From the NCBI GenBank assembly GCA_018302725.1, contig JAGVZJ010000024.1, forward strand, positions 1-31,069: a stretch of 31,069 nucleotides of DNA. Reading direction: 5' to 3'. The position numbers were made by a program, and so were the translations under genes. Of the stretch, positions 22,009-29,881 are shown piece by piece (positions within the stretch are counted from its first letter, which is position 1; every line of letters begins with the position of its first letter). Source of the DNA: Candidatus Woesearchaeota archaeon. GTDB taxonomy: Archaea > Nanobdellota > Nanobdellia > SCGC-AAA011-G17 > GW2011-AR20. The notes beneath the pieces are model-generated. The model was not told the origin of the DNA and made no database searches. It saw only the letters and a list, made by a program, of their open reading frames with translations.

Positions 22009-23211
22009 ATGGCAGAAAAAATTAAGCAGATATTAATTGAAGAGGAAATGAAGAACTCTTACATAGATTATGCTATGTCTGTCATAACCGCAAGAGCATT
22101 GCCAGATGTTAATGATGGTTTAAAGCCTGTGCATAGAAGGATCCTTTATGCAATGCTGAAAGGTGGTTTATTGCATAGCAAACCATTCAGAAAATGTGCA
22201 AGAGTTGTAGGGGATGTTTTAGGTAGATATCATCCTCATGGGGATATAGCTGTTTATGATTCTTTAGTTAGAATGGCTCAGGACTTTTCATTAAGATACC
22301 CATTAATTAAAGGGCAGGGTAATTTTGGAAATGTTGATGGAGATAGTGCAGCAGCTATGAGATATTGTATTACTGGAGACAGTTTAGTAGTTACTGAGAA
22401 AGGTTTATTGAAGATTAATGAACTATCTGATAAAGAAGATGTTGAGATTAAAATATTATCAAAAGACAAAAAAATAAATACAGCCACTAAATGGTTTGAT
22501 TCTGGGAATCATCCTACTTTAAAAATAACTACAAACAAAGGGTATTCTTTAACTGGTTCTTATAATCATCCTGTTTTAACATTGGTTAAGGATGAAATAG
22601 GCAAGCCCACTTTTGTTTGGAAATTATTAGAACAACTACACGAAGGAGATTTTGTGGTTATGGATAGGTCTCCTGATGAATTATGGTCTGAAGACAAATT
22701 AGAACTATCAACCTATTACCCCAAATTTAAAAAAAGTGCTAACATGAAGATATTGCCCAAGTACTTAGGTAATAGTCTTGCCTTTATTTTGGGTTCCTTT
22801 ATCTCTGAAGGAAGTTTTGGCATAAATAAAATAGAATTTTGTAATTCTGATGAAGAATGGATAACCGAGTTTATTAAGTCATGGAAAGAAGTTTTTCCCG
22901 ATACCACACTCCACAAATTTAAAAGAAAGCCGAGTTCTTATGGCAAGAAAGAATATTTTAGATTAGAATGCCATTCTAGATATGTGTTGGAATTCTTAAG
23001 AAATATTGGATTAGATAATGTAAAGTCTCCAAAAAGAAAAATACCTGCAACAATATTACAATCACCTAAAGAGGTAGTTGTTACTTTCTTGAGATCTTAT
23101 TTTGAAGGAGATGGTACTATAACTTATTCAACAAAGATGATTGAACTGGGATGTTGCTCAATGAGTGAGCAGCTTATCGATGAACTACAAATTTTGTTAC
23201 TTAGATTTTGA
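22009..23211 (+). CDS. gyrA: DNA gyrase subunit A, N-terminal fragment with first part of intein (ends at in-frame TGA)
   Basis: The first 119 residues are GyrA: MSVITARALPDVNDGLKPVHRRILY, HPHGD, GNFGNVDGDSAAAMRY with catalytic Tyr119. An intein begins at Cys120. Within its LAGLIDADG endonuclease the frame meets TGA at 23209-23211, and coding continues in the same frame immediately after it. The motif LLLRF-x-ID strongly predicts glycine, so GGA probably became TGA. The whole gene is 22009-25701; without the 429-codon intein it encodes about 801 residues, normal for GyrA. As given, the fragment cannot provide complete GyrA. TGA is used as a normal stop by dnaK and other genes here, so recoding is unlikely. 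Confidence 0.9.
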   Translation: MAEKIKQILIEEEMKNSYIDYAMSVITARALPDVNDGLKPVHRRILYAMLKGGLLHSKPFRKCARVVGDVLGRYHPHGDIAVYDSLVRMAQDFSLRYPLIKGQGNFGNVDGDSAAAMRYCITGDSLVVTEKGLLKINELSDKEDVEIKILSKDKKINTATKWFDSGNHPTLKITTNKGYSLTGSYNHPVLTLVKDEIGKPTFVWKLLEQLHEGDFVVMDRSPDELWSEDKLELSTYYPKFKKSANMKILPKYLGNSLAFILGSFISEGSFGINKIEFCNSDEEWITEFIKSWKEVFPDTTLHKFKRKPSSYGKKEYFRLECHSRYVLEFLRNIGLDNVKSPKRKIPATILQSPKEVVVTFLRSYFEGDGTITYSTKMIELGCCSMSEQLIDELQILLLRF

Positions 23212-23652
23212 ATTGACTCTTTTAAGAGATACGATAGACATAAATCAATTTGGAAACTTTCATTGAGGTTTTATAAAGAATTGGGGTTTATCTCTGATCG
23301 AAAGAATAAGAAATTAGAGTATGTAGTATACAGCTATAAAAAAGATACTTCCTTACTGGATTTTGTTCCGTTTATTTCAGATTTTATTAGAGAACAAACT
23401 TCATCTGAGTTTGTTATGAAGAATAACTTTGACAGATACGGTAATATGCAAAATAACTATAGAAATGTTTCCTCAATAGTTTTAAAAAACACTGGAAGAA
23501 ACTATACAAACTTGTTTGAATATTTCCTGAATTATAATTATCTTTTTGATAAGGTTGTGAAACTAGAATCAAAGGGAGTTCAAAGAGTTTATTCTATTAG
23601 GGTTGATAGCAAGTGCCATTCTTTTGTTGCTAATGGATTTATTAATCATAAT
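22366..23652 (+). mobile_element. GyrA intein with LAGLIDADG endonuclease, interrupted by TGA
   Basis: The intein runs from Cys120 (CITGDSLVVTEKGLLKINEL) to His-Asn (FVANGFINHN), followed by Thr of the host (TECRLTPIAEEM). It is inserted directly after the catalytic tyrosine in MRY^TE, a known GyrA intein site. Block B has GSYNHPVLTL. The LAGLIDADG endonuclease shows LGSFISEGSFG and FLRSYFEGDGTI, then LQILLLRF-stop-IDSFKRYDRHKSIWKLSLR. Splicing residues at both ends are intact. The TGA is 48 codons after the second dodecapeptide region, inside the endonuclease domain and away from the splicing blocks. Confidence 0.93.
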
Positions 23653-25701
23653 ACAGAATGTAGGTTAACTCCAATCGCAGAGGAAATGCTGCAAGACATT
23701 GATAAGGATACAGTAAAATTCATTCCAAATTATGATGAGAGTTACAAAGAGCCAATTGTATTGCCTGGAAAATTCCCAAATTTATTAGTTAATGGAACTA
23801 CAGGGATTGCAGTTGGTATGACTTCCAGTATGCCTCCACATAATCTGAGAGAAATTGCAGATTCTATAGTTGCAATGGTTGATAATCCCGAAATAAAAAC
23901 AGAAGAATTAATGCAGTTTGTTAAAGGTCCAGATTTTCCAACTGCTGGAGTTGTATTGGGTAATGGGGGAATTAAAAAAGCTTACAAGACCGGAAGAGGA
24001 AGAGTTAGAGTAAAAGCTAAATGTGAATTTGAAGATAATAAAATAATTGTTTCTGAGATCCCTTACATGGTCAATAAGACTTCTTTGATTGAGTCTATAG
24101 TTGAATTAGTTAAAAGCAAGAAAGTAGAGGGAATTAAAGATATCAGAGATGAAAGTGATAGGAAAGGAATGAGAATTGTTATTATGCTGAAAGATAGTGC
24201 TAATAAAGAAGTGGTTTTAAATCAATTATACAAGCATACACAATTACAGACTACATTTAGTATTATAATGACTTCTTTAGTTGCTGGACAGCCAAAAACA
24301 ATGAGCTTGAAGAATCTGATTAATTTCTTTATTCAACATAGAAGAAGAATAGTTATAAGAAGAACTGAATTTGAATTAAATAAAGCAGAGGAAAGGGTTC
24401 ATATTTTAGAAGGATTAAGAATAGCTTTAAAGAATATTGACAATGTTGTTAAGGACATTAAGGAGAGCAAGGATGTTGAAACTGCTAAAGCATTATTAAT
24501 TGAAAAGTATACACTGAGCGAGAAACAAAGTTTAGCTATTTTAGATATGAGACTGCAGAGATTGACAGGTTTGGAGCAAACTAAATTGCAGGAAGAGTAC
24601 AATAGTTTATTAGAAGTTATTAAAGATTTGAAAGATATTTTAAATTCTGAAACAAGAATATTTGGAATTATAAAAACTGAAACTTTAGAATTAAAGGAAA
24701 AATACGGAGATGACAGAAGAACGATTATTACAGAAGAAGATGAAGGAGATATACAAGATGAGTCCTTGATAGAGAATGAAGCTGTTATAATTACTGCTAC
24801 AAGAGAGGGCTATATTAAACAGACTTTGTTAGAGGATTATAGACAGCAGAAGAGAGGAGGGACTGGAATAATTGCTACAGAAAAGAAAGAAGAGGATATT
24901 GTAGAGCATTTGTTCAGCACTAAGACACATAATTATCTACTATTTTTTACAAATATTGGAAGAGTTTGCTGGTTAAAAGTTTACAATATCCCAAGAGGAA
25001 GCAGATACTCAAAAGGGAAAGCTATAGTTAATTTATTGAAGCTAGAAGAAGGAGAAAAAGTTAATGCTATTTTACCTATATCTGATTTGACAAGAGAGAG
25101 CTATGTAATGTTTGCAACTAAGAAAGGAAAAGTTAAGAAAACTCCTTTGAAATCTTTTTCAAGGCCAAGAAAGATGGGTATTAAGGCCATTAAATTAGAA
25201 AACAATGATGAAGTTGTGGCTGTCAAGTTAACCCCCGGAAATCTTGAGGTTATGCTTGGCTCTAGGCTGGGCAATGCTGTCAGATTTAATGAAGTTGATG
25301 TCAGAGTTATGGGGAGAAATGCTTCAGGTGTTAGAGGTATTAGGTTAAAAGACAAAGATGAAGTTGTTGGAATGGAAATTGCTAATCCTGAAGCTACTTT
25401 GCTGACTGTTACTGAGAAAGGTTTTGGAAAAAGAACAGAGATGAGTGAGTATAGGGTAACTAGAAGGGGAGGAAAGGGAGTTAGGAACATTAAAATTACT
25501 GATAAGAATGGAAATGTAGTAGGAATAAAGACGGTTAAAGATGAAGATGAAGCTATGTTTATCACTCAAAATGGTGTTGTTATAAGAACCACTGTTAATG
25601 GAATTAGTAAAATAGGGAGAAGCACGCAAGGTGTTAGGTTAATAAAATTGAGAGAAGGGGATAAAGTCAAGACAGTTACAAGAATTATTTCTAAGGTTTA
25701 A
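23263..25701 (+). CDS. gyrA: DNA gyrase subunit A, C-terminal fragment with last part of intein
   Basis: The frame is open from 23212, directly after the TGA, and continues to the gyrA stop. TTG at 23263 and the first ATG at 23416 are possible internal starts, but no ribosome binding site supports either. From the His-Asn end of the intein it encodes the rest of GyrA. It has TECRLTPIAEEMLQDID, PGKFPNLLVNGTTGIAVGM, the coiled-coil gate, and a C-terminal beta-pinwheel with GyrA-box-like QKRGGTG. The C-terminal intein part from the ATG would be 79 residues, sufficient to carry both C-terminal splicing blocks. It could be a trans-splicing partner or simply the rest of a gene broken by a base error. 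Confidence 0.88.
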   Translation: MRFYKELGFISDRKNKKLEYVVYSYKKDTSLLDFVPFISDFIREQTSSEFVMKNNFDRYGNMQNNYRNVSSIVLKNTGRNYTNLFEYFLNYNYLFDKVVKLESKGVQRVYSIRVDSKCHSFVANGFINHNTECRLTPIAEEMLQDIDKDTVKFIPNYDESYKEPIVLPGKFPNLLVNGTTGIAVGMTSSMPPHNLREIADSIVAMVDNPEIKTEELMQFVKGPDFPTAGVVLGNGGIKKAYKTGRGRVRVKAKCEFEDNKIIVSEIPYMVNKTSLIESIVELVKSKKVEGIKDIRDESDRKGMRIVIMLKDSANKEVVLNQLYKHTQLQTTFSIIMTSLVAGQPKTMSLKNLINFFIQHRRRIVIRRTEFELNKAEERVHILEGLRIALKNIDNVVKDIKESKDVETAKALLIEKYTLSEKQSLAILDMRLQRLTGLEQTKLQEEYNSLLEVIKDLKDILNSETRIFGIIKTETLELKEKYGDDRRTIITEEDEGDIQDESLIENEAVIITATREGYIKQTLLEDYRQQKRGGTGIIATEKKEEDIVEHLFSTKTHNYLLFFTNIGRVCWLKVYNIPRGSRYSKGKAIVNLLKLEEGEKVNAILPISDLTRESYVMFATKKGKVKKTPLKSFSRPRKMGIKAIKLENNDEVVAVKLTPGNLEVMLGSRLGNAVRFNEVDVRVMGRNASGVRGIRLKDKDEVVGMEIANPEATLLTVTEKGFGKRTEMSEYRVTRRGGKGVRNIKITDKNGNVVGIKTVKDEDEAMFITQNGVVIRTTVNGISKIGRSTQGVRLIKLREGDKVKTVTRIISKV

Positions 25702-25733
25702 CTTTTACTTTATGAAATCAATATTTAGAAAAC

Positions 25734-25742
25734 CTTATAAAT
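25734..25742 (+). promoter_or_regulatory. TATA box of PH-domain membrane protein gene
   Basis: CTTATAAAT lies 34-42 bp upstream of the ATG at 25776. A short leader of about 10-15 nt without a ribosome binding site would follow. Confidence 0.4.
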
Positions 25743-25775
25743 TTATTTTTTCCATAGTCTTTGATTAAAAATAAT

Positions 25776-26405
25776 ATGAGAGAACTTGATAAGGTATTAG
25801 ACCAAAATGAAAAAGTCTTTTGGGAAGGAAAACCAAAATTCTGGCCATTTTTTCTTGGAAGTTCTGCAATCATGATAATCTTTGGATTGGTTTGGCTGAT
25901 TTTTTTGATTCCTTTCATGGTAACTGCTGTAATTGATATAGTTTTGGGAGGATCACTTGGCTGGGGGATATTCTTACTGCCACATTTTTGGATTGGGATT
26001 ATACTGGTTTTTGGCATCCCGATTTACCAGATTCTTGTCTATAAATATGTGTATTATGCAATTACAAATAAGAGAGTCTTATTTCAGAAGGGCCTGATTG
26101 GCAGGGATTTTGAGATGGTTGATTTTGACCAGATAACCAATGCAGAGGTAAATGTTGGATTATTGGATAAACTATTTGGCGGCAATTCAGGAAGTATTTT
26201 AATTTCAACAGCTGGCTCATTTACTTACGGGAGATATGGACCTGTTCAGAGACCATACACTTTAAGGAACATAGAAAATCCGTATGATATATTTAGATTT
26301 TTCAAGAAGGTTTCACATGCAGTTAAAACTGATATTCAATATCCAAATAAATACAGGCCAAAAACAAACCCCGGATATAATACAAAATATAACTCCAGAA
26401 GATAG
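25776..26405 (+). CDS. PH-domain membrane protein (bPH2/YdbT-like)
   Basis: The 209-residue product starts MRELDKVLDQNEKVFWEGKPKFW, with the VFWEGKP pattern typical of bacterial/archaeal PH-like (DUF304) membrane proteins. Two to three hydrophobic segments follow (SSAIMIIFGLVWLIFLIPFMV; WGIFLLPHFWIGIILVFGIPI). Next comes YAITNKRVLFQKGLIGRDFEMVDFDQITNAEV, a hallmark of the domain. The tail is basic and polar. Members are thought to act at membranes, but no specific function is assigned. The ATG at 25776 was chosen over an in-frame TTG at 25761 because of promoter spacing. It converges on the peptidase gene. Confidence 0.8.
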   Translation: MRELDKVLDQNEKVFWEGKPKFWPFFLGSSAIMIIFGLVWLIFLIPFMVTAVIDIVLGGSLGWGIFLLPHFWIGIILVFGIPIYQILVYKYVYYAITNKRVLFQKGLIGRDFEMVDFDQITNAEVNVGLLDKLFGGNSGSILISTAGSFTYGRYGPVQRPYTLRNIENPYDIFRFFKKVSHAVKTDIQYPNKYRPKTNPGYNTKYNSRR

Positions 26406-26436
26406 TTTAATGTTTTTCTTAAATTTCTTTAAAGGA

Positions 26437-27042
26437 CTATATAAGAAGTGAGGCTAAAGAATTTAAACCGAGCATCATTAAAATTGCAATGCCTATTACA
26501 GCAAAATAAACTGTTTTATTCCAAGCAAGGACTTTTTTTCCATCTAATGGACCAAAGGGAAGTAAGTTAAAAACTGCAAGCCATGTATTAATAGACATAC
26601 CGTATTGCGATACCTTCCCAATTAATCCTGAAGGAAATGTTATTAGCAGGGTAAAGAATATTACTGCTAAAACCAGATTCATTATTGGACCTGCTACTGA
26701 GATTCTCCCATTTCTTGAAATGCCAACTAAACCGGAGATAAATACAGCTCCAGGAGCTGCAAATACAAATCCAAATACTGCTGCTAAAAGAACAGCAACA
26801 ACCAGCATTAAATCCCAGGATCTAAATTCTGCCCAGCAACCATAATGCTGTGCAAGTATTTTGTGAGATAGTTCATGCAATAAAAACCCAAGACCTACTG
26901 CTATTGCGGAAATAACTGCGCTTTCAATAAAACTGGTTGATGGATCTTTTAATACGAACGCAAATGCTACAGATATGGCTATCCAAGCTTTAGTGATATC
27001 AATTATTTCCTCTTTTGAAGTTCTAATTTTTATTTTTGGCAT
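26437..27042 (-). CDS. Site-2-protease-like membrane metallopeptidase (M50 family)
   Basis: The 201-residue membrane protein shows zinc-binding HELSH (His56, Glu57, His60) in a transmembrane helix, GRISVAGPIMNLVL (the GPxxN pattern at about 118-122) and the second zinc-ligand motif NLLPFGPLDG (159-168; Asp167). These are the hallmarks of intramembrane site-2 proteases, which cleave membrane-embedded substrates. It lacks PDZ or CBS domains and is a minimal core. It overlaps the end of the aIF2-gamma gene by 20 nt and is read from the same transcript. Its substrate is unknown. Confidence 0.9.
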   Translation of the reverse strand: MPKIKIRTSKEEIIDITKAWIAISVAFAFVLKDPSTSFIESAVISAIAVGLGFLLHELSHKILAQHYGCWAEFRSWDLMLVVAVLLAAVFGFVFAAPGAVFISGLVGISRNGRISVAGPIMNLVLAVIFFTLLITFPSGLIGKVSQYGMSINTWLAVFNLLPFGPLDGKKVLAWNKTVYFAVIGIAILMMLGLNSLASLLI

Positions 27043-28261
27043 TTTCTATAGAAGAAACTCCTATCAGCCTCCACCTTGAGCCGATATTTCTAGAGATTGT
27101 AACTCTATCTTCCGGAGAAGCGCAAACTGGGATTTTTAACGAAATCACTATTAATTCTTTCCTCAACTCTTTTACTGTTCCTACTGTTGCTGCAGAGTTT
27201 ACATTGAGCATTAATATCTCTCCTCTTTTAATCGGTTCAACAACTAATGCGTCTTTAGCTCCTACAACTCTCTCAAGCAATTTTGGTTTTAATACTAATT
27301 CGTAAAATACTTCAGGGGTGTTTCCTTTAAGACCTACAATATTACCTGTTAAACTGTCTGATTTGACAATAGATGGATCCAACAGAGTAAGTATTCCAGC
27401 AGACCCCCCTGGTTGAATTTCTTTTACATCCACACTTCCTGTTTTTAATTTCTGAATCTTTGTTGTTATCAGTCTCCATGTTGCCCTATTTTCCTTTTCA
27501 ATTTTTAGTCCAGGTTTGATCTCTATTTCATCCCCCACTTTTAGCATACCTTGCTTTAATGCCCCCCCCAAAACTCCACCAACAAGGGTTTCAATATCTG
27601 CTCCAGGCCTGTTTATATCAAAGCTTCTTGCTACAAAAAACAACGGGGTCTTTTTTGGATCTCTTTTTGGAGTTTGTATTTTTTCTTCCATCTCTTTTAA
27701 CAGCTCTCCTATGTTTATGTTGTGCAATGCAGAAATGGGGATAATTGGTGCAGATTCAGCAATTGTTCCTTTTATAAACCCCTTAATCTGGCTGTAATTT
27801 TTTAGGGCTTGTTCTTCAGTAGTTAGATCAATCTTGCTTTGAACAATAACTATATTTTTTATTCCTATAATTTCAAGAGCCATGAGGTGCTCCCTTGTTT
27901 GTGGCTGAGGGCATTCTTCATTTGCAGCTATTAATAGCAAAGCTCCGTCCATTATTGCTGCCCCTGAAAGCATTGTAGCCATGAGTGTTTCATGACCCGG
28001 GGCGTCTATGAAAGAGACTTTTCTTTCAAACTCTACTTTAGATTTGCATTCATCACACTGTTTTTTGTCTGTAGTATAATGCCCCTTTGAGCATTTATAG
28101 ATGGAGGCATCTGCGTAGCCTAACCTTATTGTTATTCCTCTCTTTAATTCTTCAGAATGAGTATCAGTCCATTTTCCCGATAACCTTTCAGTTAAAGTAG
28201 TTTTTCCGTGGTCTACATGGCCAATTAGCCCTATATTTACCTCTGGCTGTTTCTTCTCCAT
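27023..28261 (-). CDS. eif2g: Translation initiation factor aIF2 subunit gamma
   Basis: The GTPase subunit that delivers initiator Met-tRNA to the small ribosomal subunit. The 412-residue product has P-loop GHVDHGKT (14-21), the characteristic zinc-knuckle region with Cys57, His61, Cys69 and Cys72, DAPGHE (86-91), SKID (142-145) in place of NKID, and ISALHNINI. Domains II and III follow (GGVLGGALKQGMLKVGDEIEI; RGEILMLNVNSAATVG). TTTATAAA at 28284-28291 is centred 26 bp upstream of the ATG, so it is probably leaderless. The G4 Asn-to-Ser change and the C-x3-H in the zinc region are unusual. Confidence 0.95.
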   Translation of the reverse strand: MEKKQPEVNIGLIGHVDHGKTTLTERLSGKWTDTHSEELKRGITIRLGYADASIYKCSKGHYTTDKKQCDECKSKVEFERKVSFIDAPGHETLMATMLSGAAIMDGALLLIAANEECPQPQTREHLMALEIIGIKNIVIVQSKIDLTTEEQALKNYSQIKGFIKGTIAESAPIIPISALHNINIGELLKEMEEKIQTPKRDPKKTPLFFVARSFDINRPGADIETLVGGVLGGALKQGMLKVGDEIEIKPGLKIEKENRATWRLITTKIQKLKTGSVDVKEIQPGGSAGILTLLDPSIVKSDSLTGNIVGLKGNTPEVFYELVLKPKLLERVVGAKDALVVEPIKRGEILMLNVNSAATVGTVKELRKELIVISLKIPVCASPEDRVTISRNIGSRWRLIGVSSIENAKNKN

Positions 28262-28283
28262 ATTAGAAACCTGTTTAAGGGTG

Positions 28284-28291
28284 TTTATAAA
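28284..28291 (-). promoter_or_regulatory. TATA box of the aIF2-gamma gene
   Basis: TTTATAAA (minus strand reads TTTATAAA as well) is centred 26 bp upstream of the ATG at 28261, giving a leaderless start. The remaining spacer to 28399 has a 10-bp palindrome, GAATGCATTC (28389-28398), of unknown function, directly next to the end of the ABC permease gene. Confidence 0.55.
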
Positions 28292-28399
28292 AGTAGTGAT
28301 AGTAGGTTTGTCAGTATCTTATTATCCGTCATTGAGCTCATTCACTTAAACCTATTCTCATAATTGATTCAAGAACGAAAGTTCCTTAGAATGCATTCC

Positions 28400-29881
28400 T
28401 TAAATGTTCTTATTCAATCTTCTTGTAAGGTAAGTCAGAACAGCTAGGACTGATATATACAAGATAATTGCAGACATCACTATGTAACTGCCCTGGAGAC
28501 TTTCTTTGAACAGTATTGTTTGCCTTAACAGGGACTCTCCAAGCACAAAAGGATTATACTTTACAATTTCTCTTATAGTCACAGGCAAGGTTTCCAGAGG
28601 AAGGACTGTGCTGGAGAAGAATAATAGGGCTGCAGCTACGGATATTGAGGCCATGTTCGCTGTTTCAGATGATCTGAACACATACCCAATAAACATTCCT
28701 ATCAAAATGAAAACAGAGGATATAAGGATTAATGCAACAAGGGTATTCAACAATTCTATATAGCTAAAAGGAGCGCTAGTTGCAAGTATGGTCACTATAA
28801 AGATTACAGCCATTTGAAGTAGCATGATAATCAAAGAGAAGGCATAATCTCCAATTATAAAGAATACACTGGGAGTAGGGGAAATATAATTTCTTAAGTA
28901 TGCTTTAGAAGTCTTTTCATCAATTACTGTTGAGGTAGATAAGACTATTCCAGTGAACATAAGAACTATCATCAACAGAACTGGGAAGGCATTGCCTAAG
29001 TGAGTAGAGTCTGTGGTAATCGGTCTTACCTCTGAACTTATCGGGTTTACTATTTTATCAATATCTTTAATTTCAATTGAATCAATGTTTATAATGATAG
29101 AAGATAATGCTGAGTTTAGTCTTTCTACTTTTTCCTTTTCTTTAGATATCTGGGAAACTAAGGAACTAACTCCTTCTGAGCTTGACTTTACCTGGGAGAT
29201 TTTTGTTTCTAGCGCGGAGACCAGTGATGTCAGATTAGAGAATTCACCTGAGCTTACATTTAAACTTAATTGGATATTAGATATTTCTGAGCTGATACTT
29301 GAAGTGCTTTCTAGACCGGATATTGCTGAATCCAACTCAGACAGTTTACTTTCTGTTAAAGTTAATGTTGACTTTACTTCCGGGAGGTTGGGAGACTCTT
29401 CAGCTATCTTCACGTTTGCATCATTCAAAACGTTAACTATTTTTGTGGTTAGGTCTATACTCAATTCTTCTGATTTTATTGAAAGTTTATTAGAAATTGT
29501 GTTTATTATAAGGTGAACAAGGTTTATTCTTGAATCATCCACGTAGAATGTTATTGGTTCATGGGAGGTTATTTGTAAGCTGGGAGGGATTAACAAACAA
29601 AGCTGAACAACCTCTGTTTTTACTTTATCAACACAGTCTTCTTCTGAGTCAACTTTTACCACCTTATATTGTTCATCTTCCAGCTGGGAGAGTATTGATT
29701 CTGCCAGTTCGCTATAGGAATCGGAATATGCGCCTATTTTTACATTAAACAATGTAGAGTTATTAAACGATAAGCTGATAAGAAGCATTAGGATTAAAGG
29801 ACCGAGTAATACGATTAATGCTGAACCTTTGCTTCTTGTCAGCAACTTAAGGTTTTTAATTATAACCTGCAATATCTTCAT
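28400..29881 (-). CDS. ABC-2 type transporter permease
   Basis: The 493-residue product has a N-terminal transmembrane helix (ALIVLLGPLILMLLISLSF, about 21-39) and a large extracellular region of about 270 residues. Five or so C-terminal transmembrane helices follow. This is the ABC2_membrane/YhgE-like architecture. The extracellular region has an alpha/beta part (VKIGAYSDSYSELAESIL) and then a Ser/Leu/Ile-rich coiled coil (about 165-265). Its start overlaps the ATPase stop as ATGA, so the two form one exporter. The substrate is unknown. Homologues export drugs, polymers or proteins. Confidence 0.88.
   Translation of the reverse strand: MKILQVIIKNLKLLTRSKGSALIVLLGPLILMLLISLSFNNSTLFNVKIGAYSDSYSELAESILSQLEDEQYKVVKVDSEEDCVDKVKTEVVQLCLLIPPSLQITSHEPITFYVDDSRINLVHLIINTISNKLSIKSEELSIDLTTKIVNVLNDANVKIAEESPNLPEVKSTLTLTESKLSELDSAISGLESTSSISSEISNIQLSLNVSSGEFSNLTSLVSALETKISQVKSSSEGVSSLVSQISKEKEKVERLNSALSSIIINIDSIEIKDIDKIVNPISSEVRPITTDSTHLGNAFPVLLMIVLMFTGIVLSTSTVIDEKTSKAYLRNYISPTPSVFFIIGDYAFSLIIMLLQMAVIFIVTILATSAPFSYIELLNTLVALILISSVFILIGMFIGYVFRSSETANMASISVAAALLFFSSTVLPLETLPVTIREIVKYNPFVLGESLLRQTILFKESLQGSYIVMSAIILYISVLAVLTYLTRRLNKNI

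Noticed and set aside
23209..23211. TGA recoded as glycine (genetic code 25) or as selenocysteine
   Set aside because: TGA ends dnaK, the gene at 8017 and the ABC ATPase, with ATGA overlaps at the next starts in the latter two. No stem-loop resembling a SECIS was seen and the window is archaeal, not Gracilibacteria-like.
28389..28398. Palindrome GAATGCATTC near the end of the permease gene
   Set aside because: A single 10-bp palindrome with no second copy or T-run; not enough for a terminator or operator call.
29013..29516. Plus-strand frame of 167 aa inside the ABC permease gene
   Set aside because: It is antisense to the coiled-coil part of the permease and mirrors its Ser/Leu repeats.
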